Source: Tigriopus japonicus
Lineage: Eukaryota; Arthropoda; Copepoda; Harpacticoida; Harpacticidae
Assembly (NCBI GenBank): GCA_010645155.1
Contig: CM021317.1
Span: 10,194,441 to 10,258,440 of the forward strand
DNA: 64,000 bases
Reading direction: 5' to 3'
Position numbers and translations under genes: made by a program. How positions within the stretch are numbered: the first letter of the stretch is position 1; each line of letters begins with the position of its first letter. Shown in pieces: positions 52,901 to 62,759 of this stretch. The notes below the pieces were generated by a model, which saw only the letters and a list, made by a program, of their open reading frames with translations, did no database searches and had not been told where the DNA came from.

Positions 52901-54607
52901 GTGTCCAAGGCACCACGGCCCTGTCATCTTCATCATCAATGGCGATGATCTTGTCACGCGACGGCGCTCCTACTGAGATTGGATTCACGTCCAGTTATGA
53001 GCCTCAATGTGAACCTAACGTCAGTCGTAACGACAGCATGGAAGACTTGCCTCTCCCAGGACACAACACCGGGCCACCAAACCATAGATTAAGGTTCTAT
53101 TTTCAAAAGTTGATGTCGGTTGCCTGGCGGCGAGGTCCTCCTCCGATGTCGCGCTCTGGGGCACAGTTTTCGGGTATTGAGTCCCAATCAAGTTTAGAGC
53201 CCAACTTTCTACCGACCAATTCCTCGAACCCAAGAGGGCCCTTGGAACTGGGAGAGAAAAGGACTTGTCAGAACTGGTCAAGTACCCTTGTCGCTAAGCT
53301 GTTTGGTCCCAAGAAAAGACGACCCCGAGGTCGTCGAGGCGAGGATTTCGAGTCGGTAAGGGTATTCTTCAAAGATGATGACGATCCATCCAACTAAACA
53401 TCATTCGAACGTACTCTTTTAGGACGAAAGTTCTACATCTTTAGAGTCCACCGACACCTCGGAAGGTTCCAATCACAGTGATTATGGGACAGACTCTCAA
53501 ACATCTGATGAGTCCAGTAGCCCTTGTGATAGTTCATCCTCTACATCCTCGGACACAGATATTGATTCTATCGTCGAGCATTATGCTCAAGCACACCGAC
53601 AACCTTTCCGGAGAAATGACCCTGAGGAGCGACAAAGTCCCCAGAATATTGCCACTATTTCTACGAGACCGAGTTTCCACTCCTATGACAATATTTTACG
53701 ACGCAACAAACGCAATCCCAGCCTCACAACCTTCTATCGCATGTTCATCGCCTTGGTCCTGATTTTGGTGTGTCTCCTACTCCAAATTCTGGTCTTCAAT
53801 ACATTGTCAGTGGCAGCGTATCCCAATGTGATCATCTTCAATCTAATATTATCCATGCTGGTGCTTCCCATGTTCGTGTTCATCTCGCGACAGCCTCAAG
53901 ATTGGAGTCCGGATCTCAATGGGGAAGCCACCCAATTTAGGGTTCCGTTTTGCCCTTGGTTGCCGTTCTTGTCCATTTTCATAAACTTGCATGTCTCTTC
54001 TACCTTGATTCCGAGAGCTTGGGGAGACTTGGCACTTTGGTCGTTTCTAGGTACAGGATTAAAATCAAGAATAATGAACTCTGCACAAAATGTGAGCTTA
54101 TATACCCTGATCAGCGCCTCTTGTGGTCAGCTGGAAACATAGTTGCCAGAATATTTGTAAGGCCACTCTTTGGGAAAACGTTACACATCTTTTTGACACT
54201 AAAATTTCTTCAAAGTATGTAATTTAAAAAACATAATGCCGCTACAATGAAATACATACATGAAGGAAACATCCTTACTTTTGCAAATGGGTGGTATTTC
54301 CATTCACTCCACTAGTTGGCAACTATGTTTCAATTTGACCACTAGAGGAACTAATCAGGGCATATAAGCTGACATTTTTTGCACGGTTAATTATAGTTAA
54401 GTCATCGACCAATCGAATTCATTCAATCCTCACATTCCAGGCGCTTTGCTTTATGGTGTGTGCTCTTCCAAGGATCCTGCAAATGAGCGACGAAAAATGA
54501 GGAAACGGAAAATGGGCACACTTCTCGAAGCCATAGTTCATCGTCCTCAAGCCAATACTCAAATATTTGATTTACCCCGTTTGCACGGGTTCCAAAATTT
54601 GGGATAA
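40934..54607 (+). CDS. Divergent SLC7 (cationic amino acid transporter-like) membrane protein
   Basis: Eleven exons: 40934-41204, 45427-45571, 45710-45869, 47207-47341, 51106-51356, 51437-51584, 52072-52204, 52277-52550, 52842-53355, 53423-54050, 54441-54607. All are GT-AG, phases close, total 941 residues; start ATG 40934 (or 40940). The succession of hydrophobic blocks follows the CAT/SLC7A1-4/A14 fold of the APC superfamily: GPSVLVSILIGGISCIISG, the CYAEF-like CCLTELVTRPL, LTPFLGTFPDFVAGGAVMIP, an IPIGI-like TSIPSHLLIMLANGF, the MAEDGLLF-like LVKEGLLFPWLSK, TALARILLDLFICIYTILAR, and the late VPF-PWLPFLSIFINL signature. Expected at the plasma membrane or lysosome, moving amino acids; substrate unknown. 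Odd points: the first membrane segment keeps only SIGIF of the usual glycine motif, and about 330 residues of basic, then Ser/Asp-rich cytosolic loop (about 446-783) separate the last conserved halves. Selected introns carry repeats, and the 3' end is duplicated. Confidence 0.88.
42255..42573. repeat. MITE copy A in intron 1 of the SLC7-like gene
   Basis: Inverted ends: ATGTCAGCTTGTTCCC with CAAATCAGCGCCTCTTGTGG at the left, and GACCACAAGAAACGCTGATT with GGGAACAAGCTGATATTTTG at the right. It is homologous over about 300 bp to 54080-54386 in intron 10 of the same gene. Confidence 0.8.
42690..42780. repeat. Half copy of the 5.2 kb foldback family
   Basis: GCACGGTGCACGCTGG, CTTTTGCTCCCATG and AAGGCAAAATGC follow the order of 5410-5475. 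The other arm is absent. Confidence 0.45.
44357..44374 (+). repeat. CT dinucleotide microsatellite
   Basis: About nine CT units (CTCTCTCTCTCTCTCTCT) in intron 1 of the SLC7-like gene. Confidence 0.8.
48831..49012 (+). repeat. 34 bp minisatellite, about 5.3 units
   Basis: The unit GTGCAGAAAAATGTACCCAA + AAGTGCAAAACAAA recurs exactly every 34 bp (starts at 48865, 48899, 48933, 48967, 49001) with almost no divergence. The first partial unit is slightly different. Near identity implies recent expansion. It lies in intron 4 of the SLC7-like gene. The open frames across it are by-products. Confidence 0.95.
49091..49430 (+). repeat. Dispersed repeat copy homologous to the 1555-1902 region
   Basis: GGAGTAGTCATTTATAGGTT, TTGAGACCAGTTTTAATGTG and TAATTAAGTCACG match the foldback arms at 708-855 and 1751-1902. 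Homology to the complement of the right-hand side continues through GGTGGTCTCATGGTTG and ATAGATTTCGCCAATA. This intronic copy lacks the inverted partner arm. Confidence 0.75.
49497..49578 (+). repeat. Short tandem repeat, about 17 bp period
   Basis: Units of the form AAACTGGGTACAnnnG (GGTACAATGGAAAACT, GGGTACATCAGAAAACT, GGGTACACCGGGAAACT, GGGCACAGCGGAAAACT), about five copies, 15-30% diverged. Confidence 0.75.
54080..54386. repeat. MITE copy B in intron 10 of the SLC7-like gene
   Basis: The inverted ends CTGCACAAAATGTGAGCTTA / TAAGCTGACATTTTTTGCAC are close to those of copy A at 42255-42573 (TCAGCGCCTCTTGTGGTCA and TTTGACCACTAGAGG inside). The element almost fills the 390 bp intron between exons 10 and 11. 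Confidence 0.8.
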
Positions 54608-55122
54608 GTGTGGGGTTGTTGGGACGGAAAAGAATTTCCTTTCAACTTCACACATTGAAATAAAATCATGTTTCCGTGACAAATTTACTTCTTTTTGGAG
54701 GGTTTGCTGGTCATTCTTCATTGTTTATTTTTAGAGGACAAAAGAGGACTTTACTTAACTGACTTTATCTGAGAGGATGAAGTCTCCATTAATTGGTCAA
54801 TTATATCAACAAGTGTACGAGTTTGTCGAGAATTCAAAATAGTACTGCCAGCTAGTATTTTATGCAAATTATGATCCCTCTGGGATAAGTGTGGGGTTGT
54901 CGGGACGGCCAGAATTTTCCTTTCAACTTCACACACATTGCTTTTCATTGTAATAAAATTATGATTCCGTGACAAATTTAATTCTTTTCAGGGATTTTGC
55001 TTGTCGTTTTTCATTGCTTATTCTTATTGGGTAAAAGAGGACTAGAAGCAAACTGGCTTTATCTGAGAAGAGAGATCTCCATTTACTAGCTAATTTTATC
55101 AACAGTGTACAAGTCGTGGGAG
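54598..55122 (+). repeat. Tandem duplication of the SLC7-like gene's 3' end
   Basis: 54598-54835 and 54886-55122 align through GGGATAAGTGTGGGGTTGT, TTTCCTTTCAACTTCACAC, CCGTGACAAATTTA, ACTGACTTTATCTGAGA and ATCAACA-GTGTACAAG. The first copy contains the genuine stop codon (GGA TAA, 54602-54607) and an AATAAA at about 54660; the second repeats the stop context and has its own AATAAA near 54951. The second copy lies outside the coding frame and could supply an alternative poly(A) site. Confidence 0.8.
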
Positions 55123-55292
55123 TCTAGACTGGAAAGGCACCTTAAACTCCTACAATATCACCAACTAACAAATGTTTTATAATTTAGGCCGAAACACATA
55201 CATTCAATATTCACATCTGAACGAATCACTCTATTTGGTATCTCCTATAAATTATCACACACAGCACGACATGAAAATGCGATGTCGTTGGT

Positions 55293-58200
55293 TCAGGTTT
55301 TTGCTCTCCGTGTCACAGAACCGATAGGATCATCTTTGATCGGGCATTGCGAGAAAGGCTCATCTGACAAATAGTACGTTTCGTCATCTTGATCGATGAC
55401 GTGAAGCTGGTGTTTCATCTTTAGTTTTTCCGTTAGAGGACTCAAATTTGTCACAATTGATCGACCCTGTGAATACAATGAGAGAACCATTTTAAAGGTG
55501 CCCAATCGCGGAAGGCCGGACAACTATCTTACCCAACCCATCAAATTCTTCCGCTTTTCCGAGGATAGATGTTCATGCCATTCAACTGTCATGTAATCAA
55601 TGAAATTTAGTGCTCCGGTAATGACTAGGTCTGGAATCACCTCCACTTCACTACCTTCAATATCCAGCTTCATGACAACCTGTTTAACAAAAAATGTACA
55701 TAGAATTAGGCTTTTTGTTGAGGTTTCAAAGACTTTTTCCCAAAATTACGTTTATCTTAGAGATAGCAAATTATGAGGGGGAAAGACTAATAACATGTGC
55801 AAAACTGTACGGACAATATATTTGCATTTACCTCACCACTTTTGCAAATCCATTAAATGAAAAAGCCAATACAGTATATCCTATCAGGACATTTTAGTTA
55901 GTGGATTTCTAATCGTCTTGTTGGATTCAATTTTATTTGGAAGAGATAAAACTTTTTAATAAATAAAATTGCCGGAGTATCGTTTTTGTATGGGCATGGA
56001 AAGTCTTACTTGTCTTACTTGTCGAAAAAGTTTGTTGTTTGTGAAAGCGGAAACATTTGCGACAATTTACATTTAGAATACACAGTAAATTTCTGACTTT
56101 GTCCTTTACTATTTAAAAACTTTGAATATATTTTAAAGACATAATGCAGGTTGGGGAGGTTTGTCCTCTCCCCATTAGTTCAGTGTCATATTCTTTTCGA
56201 ATTTCGAGAAGTTTTTACCTCAACATAATTTGTGAAAGTATATTAGTGGATGAAAGAAATCCGTTCATTTTGCAATCTGATTTTTCCCTTCTATTTCGTT
56301 TGGGCCTCTACGAGACATGAGATAAGACATCCCGTACTATTATCTTGAGAAATATATTTTTTTCTTGAGAAAACTACATTTTTATCAATCCGAATGACTA
56401 AAATAATGATTGGCTAGAGAACGACCATGAGCATCAAGTGGAGTGAATAATTCCAACAACTATTATTCTCGGGTCTGATTCAGAAAAACTTACTGCTGGT
56501 GACAATTCATTTGGATTTTTAGCAGCCGGGATTGTTCTGGTGGCTACGACATCGATAATGAACGTAGCCAGTCGAATCAAAGTCACATCTAAATACATGG
56601 TAATGGAAAGAAATATAGTATTTGGAGCCTCAAAGCAAACAAAATGTCTAAAAAACAAACTTACTGGAGACGAGGCGCTTGTTTCCTCCTCTGACAAGGC
56701 CTGCACCCCATTCCAGGTTATTTTGATCGTCATCGGTGTAAAATGAAGTGACCCCTTCTCGGTTTGACACGGCCGACTCCTTAAAGAATTTGGCAGTCCA
56801 TCCGCATTCTTCAAAATGATTTTCGATTTCTGTTCCGTATTTGAAAATAGGAGTCTAAATCATCCAATGTGTCTCTATCAAGTTTTCATTGAGATCATAG
56901 GTATATAACTTTTTCCCTTGGCCTAAAGTTATAAAATACAATAAAAGTAAACTTCTTCCCCATTGAATTGTGGGTCCAAAAGTGCCATTATGTTTTGGGG
57001 TATTTTGATTCAAATCTAAAAAGCCATTCGGAACACCGTGAAAGATTTTACCAAAACAAAAAGGGAGAGGTGTATGCATATCACAGTTCTGAACTCAAGA
57101 GAACTTATCTATCAATCCTAAACAAGTTTCAAGTTTCTTTGTTGTAAAAAGATCAGAGAAAATTCAATGTATGGCTCTAGGCCAAAAATTAACGTTCTTA
57201 AACGGCTTGCACATGTCATATCTTATTTCTGGATAAGTCCTAAAGAACGTTAGATAAACCAAATTCATATTTTCAAACCTGAAGCTTGATAATTATTCAA
57301 CATTTCTAAGCAAAAGTTGCAAGTGTTTTTGTAGTAAAAATTTGGATCATTTTAATGTTTTGAATATCTTTTAACAGCAGAGAAGCTTAAAATTTACATG
57401 GGATCCAAAAGTCCTCCCGAGATCAAAACTGTTTTGCATATCGCAAAAATCAGTTCAAATTTTGAGTGTACATAAAAACAAATGTAGGTTCTAAACTTTT
57501 TGCATTCAACATTTTGGTAAGGTAATCGACATGGCACTGGTGATTTTAAGATTCTATACGTTACAAATCCACGTTCCGCTCACACATTCAAAGTCATCAA
57601 ACTGGTGGGACGAAGTGAGGCAAAATCCCACATGTGAGGTCCATCCAGAAATTGGCTAAGGGAGCTAATATCTCAAAAACTGTCATACAACGGTTGCGTT
57701 GGACAAACATTTAAATCTTTGATCAATCTTTCCATGCTAGTTTTTGAAAAAATGTCTTCCTTTGCCAACTCTAAAATTGATCGGTAAGGATTTTGCCTTA
57801 TTTTGTGCCTCACTAATCTTCTGACCAGGGCCACCAAATTTTGATGAAAAATATTGCCAAAAAATGTAATTCTTTTGGTAATTATTTTGAGATATAATGT
57901 AACGAAATCGGATTTTTTGGTAATTTTACTACCACTTTTCTCATTGATTACAAAAGAAGCTGACCTTTTCCTATACACACACATTATCTGTACCCTAAGT
58001 CTTACTTCATAGCTTGAAATAGCTGATAAATAAATATCATATTGTTAACACTAAAACAAATCCTCTCTGCGTCTTTTCATATTTTGATTTCGCAATTTTT
58101 CAAATCTTTTTGAAGGGAACAAGCAATTTCCTAGATGTTTTTTTTCAAATTTTGCGAATTTTGCAATTTTTGAAAATATCGCAAATTTGTGTCATTTACA

Positions 58201-59757
58201 AGTACCTGATGTCCCCAAACAAAAATTAAATATTTTTGTTGCAACTGCAATAAATAATGTCGGGTTGTTTCCTAAGGCTGACGATTTTCTCGAAAATTTC
58301 AATTCTCGAGAATGAGAATTTTCGAGAATTCAAGAAAAATTCTCGAGAATTTGAGAAAAAGTGAAAATAGCGAAAAAAATGTACATTCAAAGCTTCCAAA
58401 GGACTTGAAATTGTTTTTTTTTTTTTGGAAGTTCATACCAAAATCAATATGAACATGAGTGTGAAAAACAATGATTGGGCCTCACTGGACAATCATTTCT
58501 GAAATTTCTGAAACGTTCTACTGAGTTAAAACATCGGACATTTTCGGATTTTTGCTCAGCTGTAATTTTCAAAACCGGGTTTTCTTGTACACACCACCAC
58601 AGCCATTAGAATCTTGAAAAAAATCAGACACGGAATCTTGCCTCGAATCTAGACAGAGAAGTCAGTTAGATTTCTTTGGGCTGGTTCACGAGTTATTTTC
58701 TTGTACGAATGTACCATAAAATGTTTTTAAGATTTCAAACATTGCTCATGGCTCCTATTGTTCTTTTGCTTGAAACTGTCGTTTTGAATGAAACGGTTTT
58801 GCCATCAATTCGAAAATATAATCTAGAGTAATCTAATAAAAAATTCTCGAAAATTCTCGAGAATTTTCGATCCTCTATTTTTTCGAGAAATTCTAGAGAA
58901 TCAGCCCTATTGTTTCCTAATTTTGATTGATAAACTGATCTTTTTACAGGAAAATTTTAACAGTTTTCCCACATTTTCGGTAACATTTCCCCTTTTTGGG
59001 TTATTTTGGACAAAAAATGAAGATTTTGGTAATTGCATTGTAAACTGTAATTTACAACTTTCTGGTGGCCCTGCTTATGACCTTTGTTGTCGAAGCGGAC
59101 CAGCCACTTCCTGGCTTTCATGGACGTTGTCCATCAAGTAGTGTGCGTTGGTTGCAATAAACGGGAACCAGTTGGCATCCCACAATCATTGCAAGCACCA
59201 AAACAATCACACCCTCCTTGACATTCATTTATCTCAACTTTGTTACTCACAAACCATTATTTTGTTTACATCATCTCAGAGTATACGGTCAAATGGTAAC
59301 ACACAAGTACCGGTTTTAAAATAATGCAAATGATGTTGAAAGCTGCCCCAAAAATAAATATTGAAAACTTTTGCATCTCTTAAGGGCCACACTGTATACA
59401 TATACTTTTGTTCCCAAAAAAACGTCATGAAGCATTATTGTTTGAGCTATTCCAAGCCAAAGGATGGCCTTTTGCAATCTGGTGTAGTACAACCAAAAAC
59501 ATAAATAAAAGAGATTCCTTCTTAAATTCAAGAGCTAACAAATTGGATGATTTCGTCACAACGTGAAAGCTTCTTGGAGTGATTGGGATTTGGCTCAAAA
59601 CCAACTGCACATATCACAGAAAGGTCTCGTGGTTTGCCGAAAGCCTCGTTAAAAATTGAATGAACTGGAGCGTCGGGAAACAGATCAGGTTCGAAGAGCT
59701 TCCGGACTTGAATACCCACATTTGAACCCACATCCACGTACACGTGACGACATCCAT
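55293..59757 (-). CDS. FkbM-family SAM-dependent methyltransferase, 5' exon(s) not found
   Basis: Five exons on the minus strand: 59757-59563, 56829-56665, 56588-56494, 55679-55533, 55466-55293 (stop TGA 55295-55293). Phases close; the first donor is a plain GTTGTG. Motifs in order: VYVDVGSNVGIQVRKLFEP (SAM-binding loop), CAVGFEPNPNHSKKLSQIE (the acidic motif II with FEPNP), ECGWTAKFFKESAVSNREG, FYTDDDQNNLEWGAGL, VVMKLDIEGSEVEVIPDL (the K-x-DIEG-x-E hallmark of FkbM proteins), YMTVEWHEHL, and a cysteine-containing tail DDETYYLSDEPFSQC. This exact arrangement is typical of invertebrate lineage-expanded members, usually with an N-terminal signal or anchor and O-methylating sugars or unknown acceptors. 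The upstream exon should donate one base (probably G) to codon GAT; I could not place it before 64000. The 2.7 kb first visible intron holds a mariner fragment and a MITE. Confidence 0.88.
57590..57850 (-). pseudogene. Mariner-type transposase fragment (helix-turn-helix)
   Basis: On the minus strand, 57831-57706 reads ALVRRLVRHKIRQNPYRSIL then ELAKEDIFSKTSMERLIKDL, the RR-x-NP-x-RS-x-LA...S-x-TS-x-x-R-x-x-K-DL pattern of mariner/Tc1 DNA-binding helices. No catalytic part follows within recognisable frame. It lies in the large intron of the methyltransferase gene in the same orientation. Confidence 0.65.
58275..58909. mobile_element. 635 bp foldback element with 10-11 bp flanking duplication
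   Basis: Ends AGGCTGACGATTTTCTCGAAAA and the complement of TAGGGCTGATTCTCTAGAAT pair imperfectly. Subterminal regions are dense in TTCTCGAGAATT palindromes. TTGTTTCCTAA occurs immediately on both sides (58265-58275 and 58910-58920). Long duplications are unusual for hAT (8) or Tc1 (2) elements and point to a Mutator-like mechanism. Intronic in the methyltransferase gene. Confidence 0.75.
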
Positions 59758-60055
59758 CTGCAACCAAATGGAACCAAATGAGGTAGGTGGTTTAATTAGC
59801 GATAGTATTGTTTTGGGGTGAGCTTTGACGATAGAAAATTTTCAAGAACGTCAAGCCCAAACGCTGCTTGTGAATCAGAAGTGTTATTTCGCGTCAGTTA
59901 GCTGATATCAGGGGAAATCTCTGGCCTTCGATTCTAAATGTAAAAAGCGGTTATAAAGATTCATAAGGAGGTATCCGTCCTTGTTTGGCCGAGAAAAATG
60001 TTTTTTTTTTTTTTTGAAAACGAACTTTTGAAACGAAACGAACCGTACCGAAACG

Positions 60056-60080
60056 AATGGCGATTTTAAAAATCGCCATT
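60056..60080. repeat. 25 bp palindrome
   Basis: AATGGCGATTTTAAAAATCGCCATT, essentially self-complementary, directly after a GAAACGAAACGAACCG-type low-complexity tract. Confidence 0.85.
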
Positions 60081-60470
60081 AACAAAGGCAAATTTTCTAT
60101 CTTTACGTCCTCATACGTATGTACATTTTTGTATATTTTCAGCGTTCTTTAACACTTTGTTTTAACATCATAATTTCATAAATGATTTAAATTCATTGAC
60201 GCAATAAAAGAGAAAACACAATTTATGGAGTAACTCATGACAAGTCTATATATTAGTTTTAGATCACGAATACCTTTGGAAAACACAAAACTAACATTGA
60301 TAAGATGGAACGGACGATAGGGAAGGCCAAAACACATTTCACAAGCTTTACCTAAGTATTAAAGCAATTCGCAATACCAGGTGTAAAAAAACAAAAAAAA
60401 AACGTTGCTCCACACGTAAAAATATTGTTATACCCACAACTTTGAGACAAAGCTCTGTTTTTTGTTCAAA

Positions 60471-60517
60471 CTAGAGCGCTATAATAAAATCATTATATTT
60501 TTATTATAGCGCTCTAG
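60471..60517. repeat. Perfect hairpin, 19 bp arms, 9 bp loop
   Basis: CTAGAGCGCTATAATAAAA at 60471-60489 is followed after nine bases by its exact complement at 60499-60517. Confidence 0.9.
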
Positions 60518-62039
60518 TCAAAACATTGAGAACGTAAGTTTTTGAAGGGATTCACAAGACATAAACTCTCTCCATTTGCGTAGTCTGGGTTGAACTAAAA
60601 CATAGAGGACTGTAAACTGAAGGCTAATTCGTACTTAACTCTCATTATCCCTTCTTTTTTGCGTTATGGCCTAATTATGCTCGCTCATTCTTTCGTAAGA
60701 TCGTAGTTTTGAAAGTGGAATGCAACAAAAACACAACCCCTCATTTTGTTGCCACAATGGTTAGCTGAATTTATGCCCTGCTTGTTCTGTAAGACATGCT
60801 TCATAGCAGTTAATGTGAAAAAGTTAACTAAACGAGGCAAATAGGGCTTGTAGATGATGATTTTTCCCCTGCAATATTAAGCTATTGGAAAATAGTTAAT
60901 TGGTCAAGTCTTTGAGGTTTTTTCTCGACTTTGATTCTAATAAGGTGGCAATTACGTGCAAAAACTTATCAACACTTCTCATCAGATCAGGTGAGAGCCA
61001 CGAGAAATGCCCTAATCTTTAATTCTTATTTTTGCTGAAAAATAGACAAGTTTCAAACTTATTGGAACAATATCATTGCTAGTGGTTTGTTGCTCTATAA
61101 TTCCAGTCAAATGGAAATGCTCTCTCTCAAGAAATGGCAAATAGGATGGCGAATAGCCACGAAAATTTACCGAAATGTAGCAAAACTGGCCACTAAATTC
61201 TGAAAATGAGCATTATGTTTAGGAATGTCATTCTCTAGTAAATGCAACTTTTTGCAATTTTCCGGTTTATTTCCATTTTTTGCAATTTTTCAAGTTTTGT
61301 GCAAATTTTATGCATTTTCCCGAGATTCCCGCCAGAAACATGTTCCATTTGTGCAAAAACTGGTTTTGAGTACAACAATTATTCTAAGTGTCTAAACTAG
61401 TGCCAAATATTTCAGTCGTATAGGGAAGGAGACAACTTTATGGCCTTTTGCAGTCCTTACATTGAATAATGATAAATATATCTGACCGCAGTTTGATGGC
61501 AGCACATTGGAAAGTGCATTCCGAGCTATCTTGGAGTTAAAACTTTTCACTGAGTCATTAAAGTTTGCCTCAAGTTCATACTAGAGATGGATTTAATTTG
61601 ATTTCAATCTGTTCAATCTTTTAGAACTGCCACCAATGCCATTGATCTTGATGGCACCCCAGGCCCGAAGTCTTCAATAACAGGCTCACTTTTTGGATAT
61701 TCTCTGTAAACGAACGGATTTTTCGCAGAAGTGACAAATGTACAGTTTTACGTGAATTTGGCTTCAATATCAAATTTTCGAGCCCTGAATAATTCGAGTC
61801 AAAAGCCATAATTTACTCCTAACGCCATCTATTGTACTTTCCTCAAACTCGTGTGAAACGTTCAAAGGCTTGTGTAACGAGAGATTCTTAGAAAAACTAA
61901 ACAACAAAAAATCCTTTTGTTTACAAACAAGCACCCATCCACCTTTGTTCATAGATGGTTTCCCAGAATTCAATGGAACACTTCATTGTTAAGATGTAAC
62001 AGCAAATAAACTTTGCAAGCCCTATTAAAGACCATTCAA

Positions 62040-62400
62040 AAAGGTCTTTCCCAGAATGGAGGTTTTGTGCAATTTTCAGTGCAATTTTTGCCGTTTTTTG
62101 TGCAATTTTTTGCGCAATTTAGGCCATTTTTTTGTGCTATAGAATGACATCCTTAATTATGTTTCACCAACAATAAAGTGGAATGCAAGTGAATGAACAT
62201 TCAAGAGAACATATTTTTATTCCAATGAATAATCAATATATCCTTTAAACAAAACATTTTGGGCAAAATTTTGTTTTTCCTATTTTTTCCCACAAAAGAC
62301 AATCTTTGCATTGATTTGCCCAAAACCCGTCAAATTTTGGATTTAATTGCTCAAAAACCGACAAGTTTTGCATTAAATTGCCCAGAAACATTTTTTTTAT
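62040..62400 (-). repeat. Dispersed minisatellite-bearing repeat, copy 3 (inverted)
   Basis: The complement contains CACTTGCATTCCA-type, AAGAGAA-type and GGATATATTGATTATTCA core blocks and about three 33 bp units with TTGCCCAAAACCCGTCAAAT-like sequence (62310-62390), matching copies at 7388-7705 and 27120-27560. Confidence 0.75.
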
Positions 62401-62750
62401 TATTGATTTATTGCGATGTCAATTAGTCATCAATATGGTCACAAAAGTAAAAGCCGTGATATGGTTTTTCACTCCGTTTATTTGCATTCCTTACGCCTCT
62501 ACTAATGAATACTTAACAGGAACAAACGGCCGTAAGTGCTAGGTTTGTTCTAAAATAAATAGAGTTTTAGTGTTATGTTATGCTCCTAGCATCAAAATTT
62601 CTTGAATTAAGCCAACAGAAGCTTAAAAAGTGTGAAGCCGATATTATTATAAATCAAAATGGAAGGTTTAATTTGTGTATCGTCATTAACTTGCCAGATA
62701 TCTGTCTTTAGTGATAATACTTGACAGCTTAGATGATAGGTAAAGTGCAA
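62401..62750. other. Intergenic, nothing recognised
   Basis: No coding signal or repeat recognised. Confidence 0.4.
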
Positions 62751-62759
62751 CTAGAAGAT

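Larger units (their letters stand above)
59758..62039. other. Upstream of the methyltransferase exon; no exon recognised
   Basis: AT-rich. Contains two palindromes (60056-60080, 60471-60517) and low-complexity TTTTTGCAATTTT tracts near 61245-61320. The missing first exon of the methyltransferase could lie here unseen, being short. Confidence 0.4.
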
